The position numbers and the translations under genes are program-made. Shown in pieces: positions 35,695 through 44,701 of a stretch of 64,000 bases of DNA; within the stretch, counting starts at the first letter, position 1; the number at the start of each line of letters is the position of its first letter. The notes beneath the pieces were generated by a model, which saw only the letters and a list, made by a program, of their open reading frames with translations, was not told where the DNA came from and searched no databases. The stretch spans positions 124,001 to 188,000 of the forward strand of contig NZ_CP085329.1 in NCBI RefSeq assembly GCF_020614375.1. Reading direction: 5' to 3'. The stretch is from Haladaptatus salinisoli. Lineage in GTDB: Archaea > Halobacteriota > Halobacteria > Halobacteriales > Haladaptataceae.

Positions 35695-36810
35695 TTAATC
35701 GGAGGTGGGAAGATACTCGGTTCGGCGCTCGTACACGCTCTCGTCGGTCTCCGCGTCGAAGAGATGAAGATTCGATTCGTCGAAGGAAACGTCCACGGTA
35801 GAACCGGCGTCGGGGCGAACTCCGCTCGGAGTGCGGAGGATGCACTCGTTCTCGCCGATGTGGAGGTAGACGTAGTTGTCGCTCCCGACCGGTTCGACCA
35901 CGTCGACGGTCGCGCGGACGCTATCGTCGCCCCCTCCTCCGTCGAGAGCGATGTGTTCTGGACGGACTCCGAGCACGAGTTTATCCCCGTTCGCGGCGTC
36001 GAGGGTGTCGACGAACGTCTCGGAGAGCGCGTAACTGAACTCGGCCCCGACGAGAACACCGTCGCGGAGTTCGACGTCGAAGAAGTTCATCGAGGGACTC
36101 CCGATGAAATCGGCCACGAACCGGTTCGCCGGCCGGTGGTACACCTCGTCCGGCGTTCCGGCCTGTTGGAGCTTTCCGTCGGCGAGCACGACGATGCGGT
36201 CGGACATCGTCATCGCCTCCTCCTGGTCGTGCGTGACGTATATCGTCGTCGTGTTCAACTCCTCCTGAATCCGTTGGAGTTCCGTGCGCATGTGAATCTT
36301 CAGCTTCGCGTCGAGATTGGATAACGGCTCGTCCATCAGGAACGCTTCCGGGTCGCGGACGATGGCGCGACCGGTCGCCACGCGCTGCTGTTGACCGCCG
36401 GAGAGGTTCCCCGGGCGCGTGTCGAGGAGTTCCTCGATTCCCATCATCTCGGCGGCCTCTTCGACCCGGCGGTCGATCTGGTCGTCGGAGAGGTCGCTCG
36501 TGAGTTTCAGACCGTACGACATGTTCTTCCGAACGGTCATGTGCGGGTAGAGCGCGTAGTTCTGGAACACCATCGCGATTCCGCGGTCTTGCGGAGGAAC
36601 GTCGTTCACGATGCGATCCTTGATCGATATTTCTCCGTCGGAGACGTCTTCGAGACCGGCGAGCATCCGAAGCAACGTCGATTTGCCGGATCCCGACGGA
36701 CCGACGATGGACACGAACTCCCCGTCCTCGATGTCCATACTGAATCCGTCCACGGCCACGATGGAACTGTCGTACTCTTTCCGCACGTCGTTGAAGCTCA
36801 CGGTGCTCAT
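35695..36810 (-). CDS. Sugar ABC transporter ATP-binding protein (MalK/UgpC-like) of the galactoside operon
   Basis: A 371-aa CUT1 ATPase: Walker A GPSGSGKSTLL, signature LSGGQQQRVATGRA, Walker B FLMDEPLSNLDAKL, and YVTHDQEEAM. The C-terminal third is the MalK regulatory domain. The start at 36810 (MSTVSFNDV) fits TATTTTTATA on the minus strand at 36841-36850; the longer frame to 36858 would begin upstream of that promoter. It is divergent from the binding protein and permeases at 37031-40143, which it presumably energises, since that set has no other ATPase. Confidence 0.93.
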   Translation of the reverse strand: MSTVSFNDVRKEYDSSIVAVDGFSMDIEDGEFVSIVGPSGSGKSTLLRMLAGLEDVSDGEISIKDRIVNDVPPQDRGIAMVFQNYALYPHMTVRKNMSYGLKLTSDLSDDQIDRRVEEAAEMMGIEELLDTRPGNLSGGQQQRVATGRAIVRDPEAFLMDEPLSNLDAKLKIHMRTELQRIQEELNTTTIYVTHDQEEAMTMSDRIVVLADGKLQQAGTPDEVYHRPANRFVADFIGSPSMNFFDVELRDGVLVGAEFSYALSETFVDTLDAANGDKLVLGVRPEHIALDGGGGDDSVRATVDVVEPVGSDNYVYLHIGENECILRTPSGVRPDAGSTVDVSFDESNLHLFDAETDESVYERRTEYLPTSD

Positions 36811-36840
36811 GAGACTGTATATCACGTGAAGCCCGTCGTA

Positions 36841-36850
36841 TATAAAAATA
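36841..36850 (-). promoter_or_regulatory. TATA box of the galactoside ATPase gene
   Basis: TATTTTTATA on the minus strand, 31-40 nt from the ATG at 36810. It supports the shorter start. Confidence 0.55.
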
Positions 36851-36971
36851 TGCGTCATTACCTAGTATAGACAGACACGAATCGACGGGAAAAAACGCCG
36901 ATTCCGGTGGTGCGTCGACGTTCGGCGGATAACTCGCCCTTTTCGACGATTACTTCCCGGCCGTCTGCTCG

Positions 36972-36985
36972 TTCTTGTACAAGAA
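36972..36985. promoter_or_regulatory. Perfect palindrome TTCTTGTACAAGAA, candidate operator
   Basis: A 14-bp perfect palindrome in the divergent region between the ATPase and binding-protein genes, ending 12 nt upstream of the TATA box at 36998. That position abuts the BRE/TATA region and suits an activator or repressor, possibly the nearby IclR protein. Confidence 0.55.
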
Positions 36986-36997
36986 TCATGGGGAATG

Positions 36998-37003
36998 TTT
37001 ATG
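36998..37003 (+). promoter_or_regulatory. TATA box of the galactoside importer operon
   Basis: TTTATG lies 28-33 nt upstream of the ATG at 37031, consistent with leaderless transcription. Confidence 0.55.
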
Positions 37004-37030
37004 TGGTGGGGCTAATTCTATAGTCGTGGG

Positions 37031-38356
37031 ATGCTAGATAATAGCAACAGTAAGCCCCGTTTCGATAGGCGAAGCTTCGTAACCGCGGCCGGGGCGGCCG
37101 GCATCACTGGGCTAGCCGGTTGTACCGGAATCGGCGGCCTCGGCGGTGGCGGCGGTTCCAAGGGCGGAAAGACGACCATCAAGTACTGGACGCTGTTCGG
37201 CGGCGGCGACGGGAAGGCGATGGAGAAGATGGTCAACAAGTTCAACAAGAGCCACGACAAGATTACCGTCAAGCGCCAACGTCTCCCGTGGGACCAGTAC
37301 TACGATAAACTGTACACCGCGCTCACCGGCGGGAACGCGCCGGACTTGGCGGTCGTTCACGCCTCGCAGTTGGCGGTGTACCAGGACGTGCTCCAACCGC
37401 TGGGGGACCTCGTCAACGACGAGACCGCGAAAGGGTACGTGAACTCCATCTGGAAGCAGGTGCAGTTGGACGGTAAGCGACTGTCGCTCCCGCTGGACAC
37501 GCACCCCATCGCCTTCTACTACAACAAGTCCATCTTCGAGGAGGCGGGACTCGACCCCGAGAAGCCGCCGACGTCGCCGAAGGCGTTCAAGAACGCGTGC
37601 GACACCATCGCCAGCAAGACGAACAAGTTGGCGTTCAGTCCGACGCCGTACGGACCCGGAGAGCTGCTCCGCGTGTACCTCGCGTTCCTCCGCCAGTCGG
37701 GCGGTCAGTTGCTCACCGACGACAAGAGCGAGGCCGCGTTCAACAACGAGACGGGCCTCGCCGTCGCGGAGTACTTCTCGAACATCACCGGCAAGTGGAA
37801 CTGGGACAAACCGAAGATGTCCGACAACCGCTGGGAGAAGGCGTTTTACGCGGGCGACCTCGCAATCCTCGCCAACGGGACGTGGTTCTACGGCCCCGCC
37901 GCCGAGCAGGACTTCGAGTTCGGCATGTTCAAACCGTTCGTCTACCCCGGCGGAAATCAGCAGTACACGTGGGCGGACAGCCACACGCTCGCGATTCCGA
38001 TGAATCCGAAGCGCAGCGACGAAAAACAGCAGGCGGCGCTGGAGGCCGCGCGCTGGCTCACGCAGGAGACGAATATCTGGGGCACCGAGGCGGGCCACCT
38101 CCCGGCGAGCAAGTCCATCCTCGAATCCGACGCGCTTCGGAAATCGAAGGTGTGGAACAAGACGCTCTCGACGTTCTACGAGATGGCCAACAACGACGCC
38201 CTCGCGTACGTTCCGCGGACGTCGACGGTCGACACGTATCAGGAGCGAATCTCGGACAACCTCGCGCAGATTTACAGCCAACAGGTGTCGCCGCAGAAAG
38301 GCATCGAGCAGGCCGCCAACGGTGTCAACAAAGCACTGAAGAAGAACAAGAAGTGA
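37031..38356 (+). CDS. ABC transporter sugar-binding lipoprotein (galactoside operon, Tat-exported)
   Basis: A 441-aa CUT1 solute-binding protein. The Tat motif is DRRSFV and the lipobox LAGC with C31 anchored, then a Gly-rich linker. The mature domain has TIKYWTLFGGGDG, PDLAVVHASQLAVYQDVLQPL, and DTHPIAFYYNKSIFEEAG, the MalE-type hinge and ligand-pocket region. It is followed by two permeases within 4 nt. Downstream GH2, DgoD and GH43 genes suggest that galactose- or arabinose-containing oligosaccharides are taken up. Confidence 0.93.
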   Translation: MLDNSNSKPRFDRRSFVTAAGAAGITGLAGCTGIGGLGGGGGSKGGKTTIKYWTLFGGGDGKAMEKMVNKFNKSHDKITVKRQRLPWDQYYDKLYTALTGGNAPDLAVVHASQLAVYQDVLQPLGDLVNDETAKGYVNSIWKQVQLDGKRLSLPLDTHPIAFYYNKSIFEEAGLDPEKPPTSPKAFKNACDTIASKTNKLAFSPTPYGPGELLRVYLAFLRQSGGQLLTDDKSEAAFNNETGLAVAEYFSNITGKWNWDKPKMSDNRWEKAFYAGDLAILANGTWFYGPAAEQDFEFGMFKPFVYPGGNQQYTWADSHTLAIPMNPKRSDEKQQAALEAARWLTQETNIWGTEAGHLPASKSILESDALRKSKVWNKTLSTFYEMANNDALAYVPRTSTVDTYQERISDNLAQIYSQQVSPQKGIEQAANGVNKALKKNKK

Positions 38357-38359
38357 ACC

Positions 38360-39286
38360 ATGTCCGTCGCAAACCGACTCTTCAGCCGACTCCGGTCGGC
38401 GAGGGAGGACACTACCGCGATGCGAAATCGAGAGACGGTGGAAGGCGTGCTGTTCGCGCTTCCGTACCTGCTGGTGTTCTCCGTCTTCCTCCTGTACCCC
38501 CTGCTGAAGGGGCTGTACATGAGTTTGTTCGACTGGAACGCCATCTACCCGTCGCAGTCGGAGTTCATCTTCCTCGAGAACTACGTCCGGATGATGAACG
38601 ACCCGCTGTTCTGGAACGCGCTCTGGAACACGGTGTACTTCGTCGTGCTCACGGTGCCGCCGCTCGTCGTGCTCGGACTGGCGCTCGCGCTCGGCGTCAA
38701 CCGCCGGGTGAAGGGTCGCCGGTTCCTTCGGATGGTGTTCTTCAGCCCGTACGTGCTCACGGTCGCCGTCGTCGCGCTCATCTGGATCGAACTGTACGCG
38801 CCCAGTTACGGCGTGTTCAACTACTACATCGCACAGCTAGGTATCGAACCGCCGAACTGGCTGAACTCGGCGACGTTCGGGATGCCCGCGGTCGCCATCG
38901 CGACCGTCTGGTGGACCGTCGGATTCAACTTCGTCATCCTCCTGTCGGCGCGGCAGGGCATCCCCGAACGACTGTACGAAGCGGCGCGACTGGACGGTGC
39001 CCACGGCTGGCGGGCGTTCAAGGACATCACGCTGCCGCAGATAAAGCCGGCGCTGCTGTTCGTCACCGTCGTTCAGTTCATCGCCTCGTTCCAGATATTC
39101 GGGCAGGTGTTCATCATGACCGGCGGCGGACCGGGCGACGCGACGGAGACCATCGTGATGTACCTCTACAAGGCGGCGTTCAACCAGCACGAGTTCGGCT
39201 ACGCGGCCGCGGTGGGCTACTTCCTCTTCGTGGTGCTCATCGCCGTCTCGCTGGCTAATTACAAGCTAGCGGGTGATTCCGCATGA
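38360..39286 (+). CDS. Sugar ABC transporter permease (MalF-like)
   Basis: A 308-aa CUT1 permease with six helices. The ATPase-docking loop LYEAARLDGAHGWRAFKDITLP is intact. It starts 4 nt after the binding-protein gene and overlaps the next permease by 4 nt (ATGA), a tight operon arrangement. Confidence 0.93.
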   Translation: MSVANRLFSRLRSAREDTTAMRNRETVEGVLFALPYLLVFSVFLLYPLLKGLYMSLFDWNAIYPSQSEFIFLENYVRMMNDPLFWNALWNTVYFVVLTVPPLVVLGLALALGVNRRVKGRRFLRMVFFSPYVLTVAVVALIWIELYAPSYGVFNYYIAQLGIEPPNWLNSATFGMPAVAIATVWWTVGFNFVILLSARQGIPERLYEAARLDGAHGWRAFKDITLPQIKPALLFVTVVQFIASFQIFGQVFIMTGGGPGDATETIVMYLYKAAFNQHEFGYAAAVGYFLFVVLIAVSLANYKLAGDSA

Positions 39287-40143
39287 GCGCGCGAACGACC
39301 GACGGCCTGTGGGGACGCATCGAGAACGCCTCGCTTCGGACGGCGGGCGTGTACGTCGCCCTCTACGGGACGGCGATTCTGTTCCTCGTTCCGTACCTGT
39401 GGATGATATCGCTGTCCCTGAAACCGCGGTCGGCGATGTTCTCGCGGGTGCCGCACTGGATTCCGTCGAATCCGACGCTCCAGTGGTACCAGTACGTCCT
39501 CTCGGAATCGCCCATCGTCCAGTGGACGATAAACACGTTCCTCATCGCCGGGATAACGACGCTCTTGGTGTTGTTCTTCGATTCGCTCATCGCCTTCTCC
39601 CTCACGCGACTCGAGTGGCCGGGGAGAAAGTTCGTGCTGAGCGTCATCATCGCCAGTTTCATGGTACCGGCGTACGTGAACATCGTCCCGCTGTACACCC
39701 TCGTGTCGGATCTCGGACTCATCAGCAACTACGCGGGCGTCATCCTGCCGTTGACCGCGGGACCGCTCGGCGTCTTCCTGCTCGTGCAGTTCTTCCGGGA
39801 CTTCCCCGACGAGCTGGAGGAAGCGGCCCGCCTCGACGGCTTCTCGACGTTCAAGATTTACTCGCGGCTGATGCTCCCGATGATGAAGTCGCCGCTGACG
39901 GCCCTGGCGCTTTTCACCTTCGTCAGCAGTTGGAATCAGTTCCTCTGGCCGCTCATCGTCCTCCAGTCGGAGGGGTCGTACACGCTCCCCATCGGACTGG
40001 TGACGCTGTCGAGCAGTCAGGTCTTCCAACCCGGACTGATGATGGCCGCGACGTTCATCGCGTCGCTTCCGCTGTTCGTCGTGTTCCTGCTGCTCCAGGA
40101 TCACCTGATAAACGCGATTCAGATCCAGGGGACGAAGGGATGA
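39283..40143 (+). CDS. Sugar ABC transporter permease (MalG-like)
   Basis: A 286-aa CUT1 permease with six helices and the docking loop LEEAARLDGFSTFKIYSRLMLP. It overlaps the preceding permease and the following DUF624-like gene by 4 nt each, so all three are probably translationally coupled. Confidence 0.93.
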   Translation: MSARTTDGLWGRIENASLRTAGVYVALYGTAILFLVPYLWMISLSLKPRSAMFSRVPHWIPSNPTLQWYQYVLSESPIVQWTINTFLIAGITTLLVLFFDSLIAFSLTRLEWPGRKFVLSVIIASFMVPAYVNIVPLYTLVSDLGLISNYAGVILPLTAGPLGVFLLVQFFRDFPDELEEAARLDGFSTFKIYSRLMLPMMKSPLTALALFTFVSSWNQFLWPLIVLQSEGSYTLPIGLVTLSSSQVFQPGLMMAATFIASLPLFVVFLLLQDHLINAIQIQGTKG

Positions 40144-40814
40144 CGAGCGACGAACCCGACATCGAGCGATTTCGAACCGCCATCTCAAAGACGGGACGGT
40201 TCGTCTACCGCCACATCACCGCTCTCGTCGGCGTGAGCGTCGTGTGGTTTCTCGCCTCCGTTCCGCTCGTCACCGTCGGACCGGCGACGCTCTGCGCGTA
40301 CGCGGCGATCCGGTCGTTGCGCGAGAGCGGGCGGATCGACCGCGGCGTTCTCGTCGAGCGGTTGCGGACGAACGGCGTCCACGCGACGTTGCTCAGCGCG
40401 CTGCCGTTGATTCCCGCGCTGGCCGCCGGTTTGTACGCGGACTCCTACCTCGGGTCGCGGTCGACGGCGAGCGCCGCGCTGGCGGTCGTCTGCGCCTACG
40501 CGGCCCTGTACGCGGTGTTGCTCCTCGTCCCGACGTTCGTCTCGCTTTCGGGCGGGGCCGGGGTCGTCGAGGCGCTCCGGAAGGGGCGAAAGCAACTCAC
40601 GGGACACCCGACGCTCGCGCTCACGACGGGACTGCTGACCGCGGCGATACTCGTCGTGACCGCGGCGTCTACCGTCGGATTCGTGCTACTGTTCCCCGCG
40701 CTCGCTTTCACGCTGCACCTGTTCCTCTTCGGCTTCGACCCCGAATCGGCGGAGCAGGAGCGTGAAACCGCGGACCGAGTCCGCCGCTTGAATCGATTTC
40801 CGACCGATAGCTAA
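40140..40814 (+). CDS. DUF624/YesL-like membrane protein
   Basis: A 224-aa protein with about five hydrophobic segments and the pattern of the DUF624 (YesL) family: VYRHITALVGVSVVWFLASVPLVTVGPATLCAYAAIRS at the N-terminus in two blocks, then LVPTFVSLSGGAGVVEALRKG. In Firmicutes such genes accompany MalFG-type oligosaccharide permeases, though the function is unknown. Here the ATG overlaps the MalG-like stop codon (ATGA), so it is an operon member. Its presence in an archaeal galactoside operon suggests transfer of a bacterial-type gene set. A frame beginning at 39273 upstream is a shadow of the permease. Confidence 0.75.
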   Translation: MTSDEPDIERFRTAISKTGRFVYRHITALVGVSVVWFLASVPLVTVGPATLCAYAAIRSLRESGRIDRGVLVERLRTNGVHATLLSALPLIPALAAGLYADSYLGSRSTASAALAVVCAYAALYAVLLLVPTFVSLSGGAGVVEALRKGRKQLTGHPTLALTTGLLTAAILVVTAASTVGFVLLFPALAFTLHLFLFGFDPESAEQERETADRVRRLNRFPTDS

Positions 40815-40823
40815 ACGCACTAC

Positions 40824-43550
40824 ATGAACGAAATAGATAGACCGAAAGCGCACACCGACTCGCAGCCGTACCGAACCCAGCAGTCGCTCAACGGACCGTG
40901 GACGTTCGCGCTCGACCCCGACGACGAGGGGCGAGACGCCGGGTGGTTCGAATCCGACGCCGCCTGGCCGTCGGAGACGACGGTCGACGTCCCGCACGCG
41001 TGGCAGGAGGACGACGAGCATCTGGACTACGCGGGCGTCGCGTGGTACCGCCGCCGCGTCGAAGTTCCCGAGATAGGGGCGAACGAACGCGTCGCCATCT
41101 CGTTCGGCGCCGTCGACTACGAGGCCACCGTCTGGGTCAACGGCGACGAGGTGGGAAGTCACCGCGACGGCTACCTCCCGTTCGAGTTCGACATCACCGA
41201 CGAATCGCGCGCGGGCGAGAACACGGTGGTCGTTCGGGTCGAAGACCCGGAGGATATCGAGGAGATTCCGCACGGCAAGCAAGGCGAACCGTGGTACACG
41301 CGCGTGAGCGGCATCTGGGGGGACGTCGAACTCCGCACGCGACCGGCGACGCGGACGACGAACGCGCGCGTCACCCCGAACCTCGACGCGGACGCGGCGG
41401 AAGTCGAACTGTCGGTCGAGGCTGCCGGCGAGTCGCGCGACCTGACGGCCACCGTCGCCGCCGCGTTCGACGGCGAGACGGTCGCCGAGGCGGAGGTCGA
41501 ACTCGACGCCGACGACTCGGCGCGGGTCGAACTCGACGTGGAGGACCCGAACTACTGGACGCCGGAGTCGCCGCACCTCTACGACCTCACGGTTCGCCTC
41601 AGCGCGGACGGCGAGACCGTCGACCGCTACGAGGATTACTTCGGCATGCGGAGCTTCGAGGTGACCGAGGACCGATTCCTTCTCAACGGCGAGCCGATTC
41701 GGCTCCGCGGTGCGCTCGACCAGGGGTACTACCCCGAGACGCTGTATCGCCCCTTCGAAGAGGGACTCTTCGAGCGCGAGATTCGAATCGCGAAGGAAAT
41801 GGGGTTCAACATGCTCCGGAAGCACATCAAACCCGCCCACCCGGATTTCGTCGAGGCGGCCGACCGACTCGGCATCCTCGTCTGGGAGGAGCCGGCGAAT
41901 CCGTCGGTCTACACCGACCGCTCGAAGCGCGAGGTGCGCGAACAGGTGAAGGGGCTCATCGAACGCGACTACAACTCCCCGAGCGTCGTCGTTTGGAGCC
42001 TCTACAACGAGGAGTGGGGTATCGGCGGCCACTACGAGGAGGGCGAGGAGTCGCTCTGGACCGACGAGGAAAAACAGCGGTACCTCGCGGAACTGTACGA
42101 GACCGCCCGCGAGTGGGACTCGACGCGCCCCATCTGCGACAACTCCGGGTGGGCGCACGTCGCCACCGATATCAACGACTACCACCGTTACTTCGTCAGC
42201 CCGGACCGCGCCGACGCGTGGGCCGACGACCTCGAACACATCGTCACGCACCCCGCGGACAACTACGGAGCGACGGAGACCGATCCGGACGAGTCGCCGA
42301 TCGTCATCTCGGAGTTCGGAACGTGGGGCCTCTTCGACGTGGACGCGTTTCGGGAGCGCTACGGCGGCGAACCGCCGTGGTTCGACCACGACTTCTTCGA
42401 CGACCCCATCAAGCGCCCGGCCGGCGTGGACGACCGGTACCGGACGTCGCGGCTCTCGTCCGCGTTCGACGGCTACGACGACCTCGCGACCGTCTGGCAG
42501 GAGCGCGAGTTCGTCTCGATAGCCGATATCGTCGGTCGGATGCGCACCCGCGAGGACATCGCGGGGTACGTCATAACCGAGTTCTCCGACATCGAGTGGG
42601 AGTTCAACGGGCTGCTCGACTACTACCGCGAGAAGAAGGCGTTCTGCGACGAGTTCGCCTCGGTGAACGGTCCCGTGATGCTTCGGCTCGAACCGCGCTC
42701 GCGGTCCGCGTGGCGCGGCGACGACGTTCCCGTCGACGTCGTGGTCGTCAACGACACCACCGAGGCGATCGACGCCGACGTCCCGTGGGAGGCGTTCGAC
42801 GACGCCGGAACCGTCGCCGTCACCGTCGACGGCGCGAGCGTGGCGCGCATCGACGAGGCGTTCACCGTCGACACGTCCGGCGCGACCGGCGCCTCCTCGG
42901 AGGAGGTGACCGCGACGCTCGAAACCCCGTCCGGCGCGGTCACGGCGGCCGAACGTCTCTGGGTCTACGAGCACGGAGCGAGCGGGGACGACGGGGATGA
43001 CGGCGTGGTGGCGCTCGTTCGGGGAGCGGTAAGCCCCCGTATGGCGGCGGCGGACAACGGTATCACCGCCCAGCACGAACTAGACGCGAACACCGACGTC
43101 GCCGTCGTCACGGAGTTAGACGAATCGATTCGCGCGTTCGCCGAAGAAGGGGGAGCGGTTCTCCTCGTCCCCGGCTCCGACGGCTCGATGTCGGACGAGG
43201 CTCCCTTCGAGTTCCGCGAACTCCCGGCCACGGAGAGCTGGAACCTCGTCTCCTCGTTGTTCTACAGCGATTCGGAGCTGCTGGCCGACATGGTCACCGA
43301 CAGGCGACTGGGGTGGGCGTTCGACGGTCTCTATCCGTACGCGGTCGCGACGGACATCGAGGCGTCCGACGACGTTCACGTCGGCTACGTCGAGGGGTGG
43401 CTCGTCAACGAGGGGAGCCCGCTCGTGACGCGCCCGCTCGGTGCGGGGACCATCACTGCGTGCACGTTTCGGCTCACCGACGCTTACGGGAAACATCCGA
43501 CGGCAACGATACTTATGAGTAACGTCATCGAGAAGGTTACGAACGAATGA
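40824..43550 (+). CDS. Glycoside hydrolase family 2 (beta-galactosidase/glucuronidase-type)
   Basis: A 908-aa retaining glycosidase. The N-terminal jelly-roll is residues 1-185 (SLNGPWTFALDPDDEG, VDVPHAWQ, GAVDYEATVWVNG), then an Ig-like domain and the TIM barrel from about 285. The acid/base is E396 in WSLYNEEW and the nucleophile E497 in VISEFGTW, both in GH2 contexts. About 250 further C-terminal residues include Ig-like parts and a Rossmann-like stretch. No signal peptide is present, so it acts on imported oligosaccharide in the cytoplasm. Substrate is inferred as a beta-galactoside because dgoD follows with a 4-nt overlap; glucuronide or other beta-glycoside activity is possible. Confidence 0.9.
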   Translation: MNEIDRPKAHTDSQPYRTQQSLNGPWTFALDPDDEGRDAGWFESDAAWPSETTVDVPHAWQEDDEHLDYAGVAWYRRRVEVPEIGANERVAISFGAVDYEATVWVNGDEVGSHRDGYLPFEFDITDESRAGENTVVVRVEDPEDIEEIPHGKQGEPWYTRVSGIWGDVELRTRPATRTTNARVTPNLDADAAEVELSVEAAGESRDLTATVAAAFDGETVAEAEVELDADDSARVELDVEDPNYWTPESPHLYDLTVRLSADGETVDRYEDYFGMRSFEVTEDRFLLNGEPIRLRGALDQGYYPETLYRPFEEGLFEREIRIAKEMGFNMLRKHIKPAHPDFVEAADRLGILVWEEPANPSVYTDRSKREVREQVKGLIERDYNSPSVVVWSLYNEEWGIGGHYEEGEESLWTDEEKQRYLAELYETAREWDSTRPICDNSGWAHVATDINDYHRYFVSPDRADAWADDLEHIVTHPADNYGATETDPDESPIVISEFGTWGLFDVDAFRERYGGEPPWFDHDFFDDPIKRPAGVDDRYRTSRLSSAFDGYDDLATVWQEREFVSIADIVGRMRTREDIAGYVITEFSDIEWEFNGLLDYYREKKAFCDEFASVNGPVMLRLEPRSRSAWRGDDVPVDVVVVNDTTEAIDADVPWEAFDDAGTVAVTVDGASVARIDEAFTVDTSGATGASSEEVTATLETPSGAVTAAERLWVYEHGASGDDGDDGVVALVRGAVSPRMAAADNGITAQHELDANTDVAVVTELDESIRAFAEEGGAVLLVPGSDGSMSDEAPFEFRELPATESWNLVSSLFYSDSELLADMVTDRRLGWAFDGLYPYAVATDIEASDDVHVGYVEGWLVNEGSPLVTRPLGAGTITACTFRLTDAYGKHPTATILMSNVIEKVTNE

Positions 43551-44698
43551 GAATCGTCGACTACGAGCTGTTCGAAGTACCGCCGCGGTGGCTCTTCCTG
43601 AAGGTCACCACGAGCGACGGCATCGTCGGCTGGGGCGAACCGGTCGTCGAAGGGCGCGCGAAGACGGTTCGCGCCGCCGTCGAAGAACTGATGGATAACT
43701 ACCTGATGGGCGAAGACCCGCTGCCCATCGAGAATCACTGGCAGACGATGTATCGCGGCGGTTTCTACCGCGGCGGTCCGATCCTCATGAGCGCCATCGC
43801 CGGCATCGACCAGGCGCTCTGGGACATCAAGGGCAAACACTACGGCGCGCCGGTGTACGAACTGCTCGGCGGAAAGGCGCGGAATCGCATCCGCGTCTAC
43901 CAGTGGATCGGCGGCGACCGTCCGGCCGACGTCGGCAAGGCTGCCGCCGAGAAGGTCGCCGCCGGCTTTACGGCGCTGAAGATGAACGCGACGTCGGAGC
44001 TTCGGCGCGTGGACACCTCGGCGGCCGTCCAATCCGCGGTCGACCGAATCGCGCAGGTGCGCGAGGAGGTCGGCGACGAGATAGATATCGGCGTCGACTT
44101 TCACGGCCGCGTCTCGAAGCCGATGGCCAAACGGTTGGCGAAGGCGCTCGAACCGCACGACCCCTTCTTCATCGAGGAGCCGGTGCTCGCGGAACACAAC
44201 GACGAACTCGGCGACATCGCCGCCCACACGACCATCCCCATCGCGACGGGCGAGCGCATGTACTCGCGGTGGGACTTCAAGCGGGTGTTCGAGGACGGGT
44301 CGGTCGACATCATCCAGCCGGACCTCTCGCACGCCGGCGGCATCACCGAAGTGAAGAAGATAGCCGCGATGGCCGAAGCGTACGACGTGGCGATGGCGCC
44401 GCACTGCCCGCTCGGCCCCATCGCGCTCGCGTCGTGCATTCAGGTCGACGCCTGCTCGTCGAACACGCTCATCCAGGAACAGAGCCTCGACATCCACTAC
44501 AACGAGACGAGTGACGTCCTCGACTACCTCGCCGACCCCGACGTCTTCGAGTATCGGCAGGGGTACGTCGAACTCCCGACCGAACCGGGGCTCAGCATCG
44601 AAATCGACGAGTCGACGGTTCGGTCGAACGCCGAGCACGAGGTCAACTGGCACAACCCCATCTGGCGGCACGACGACGGTTCCATCGCGGAGTGGTGA
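43547..44698 (+). CDS. dgoD: D-galactonate dehydratase
   Basis: A 383-aa enolase-superfamily dehydratase converting D-galactonate to 2-keto-3-deoxy-D-galactonate. It lines up almost residue for residue with E. coli DgoD: PPRWLFLK at the N-terminus, FYRGGPILMSAIAGIDQALW, metal ligands D184, E210 and E236, and the acid/base pair H186 (VDFHGRVS) and H286 (APHCPLGPIALA). The C-terminus NPIWRHDDGSIAEW also matches. Such closeness to a bacterial enzyme suggests horizontal transfer. The start overlaps the GH2 stop (ATGA). Kinase and aldolase for the product are not in this operon. Confidence 0.92.
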   Translation: MRIVDYELFEVPPRWLFLKVTTSDGIVGWGEPVVEGRAKTVRAAVEELMDNYLMGEDPLPIENHWQTMYRGGFYRGGPILMSAIAGIDQALWDIKGKHYGAPVYELLGGKARNRIRVYQWIGGDRPADVGKAAAEKVAAGFTALKMNATSELRRVDTSAAVQSAVDRIAQVREEVGDEIDIGVDFHGRVSKPMAKRLAKALEPHDPFFIEEPVLAEHNDELGDIAAHTTIPIATGERMYSRWDFKRVFEDGSVDIIQPDLSHAGGITEVKKIAAMAEAYDVAMAPHCPLGPIALASCIQVDACSSNTLIQEQSLDIHYNETSDVLDYLADPDVFEYRQGYVELPTEPGLSIEIDESTVRSNAEHEVNWHNPIWRHDDGSIAEW

Positions 44699-44701
44699 CC
44701 G

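Noticed and set aside
40686..43076. Minus-strand frame of 796 codons opposite the GH2 gene
   Set aside because: Shadow of GC-rich codons; no motif, and the plus strand has GH2 catalytic residues in proper context.
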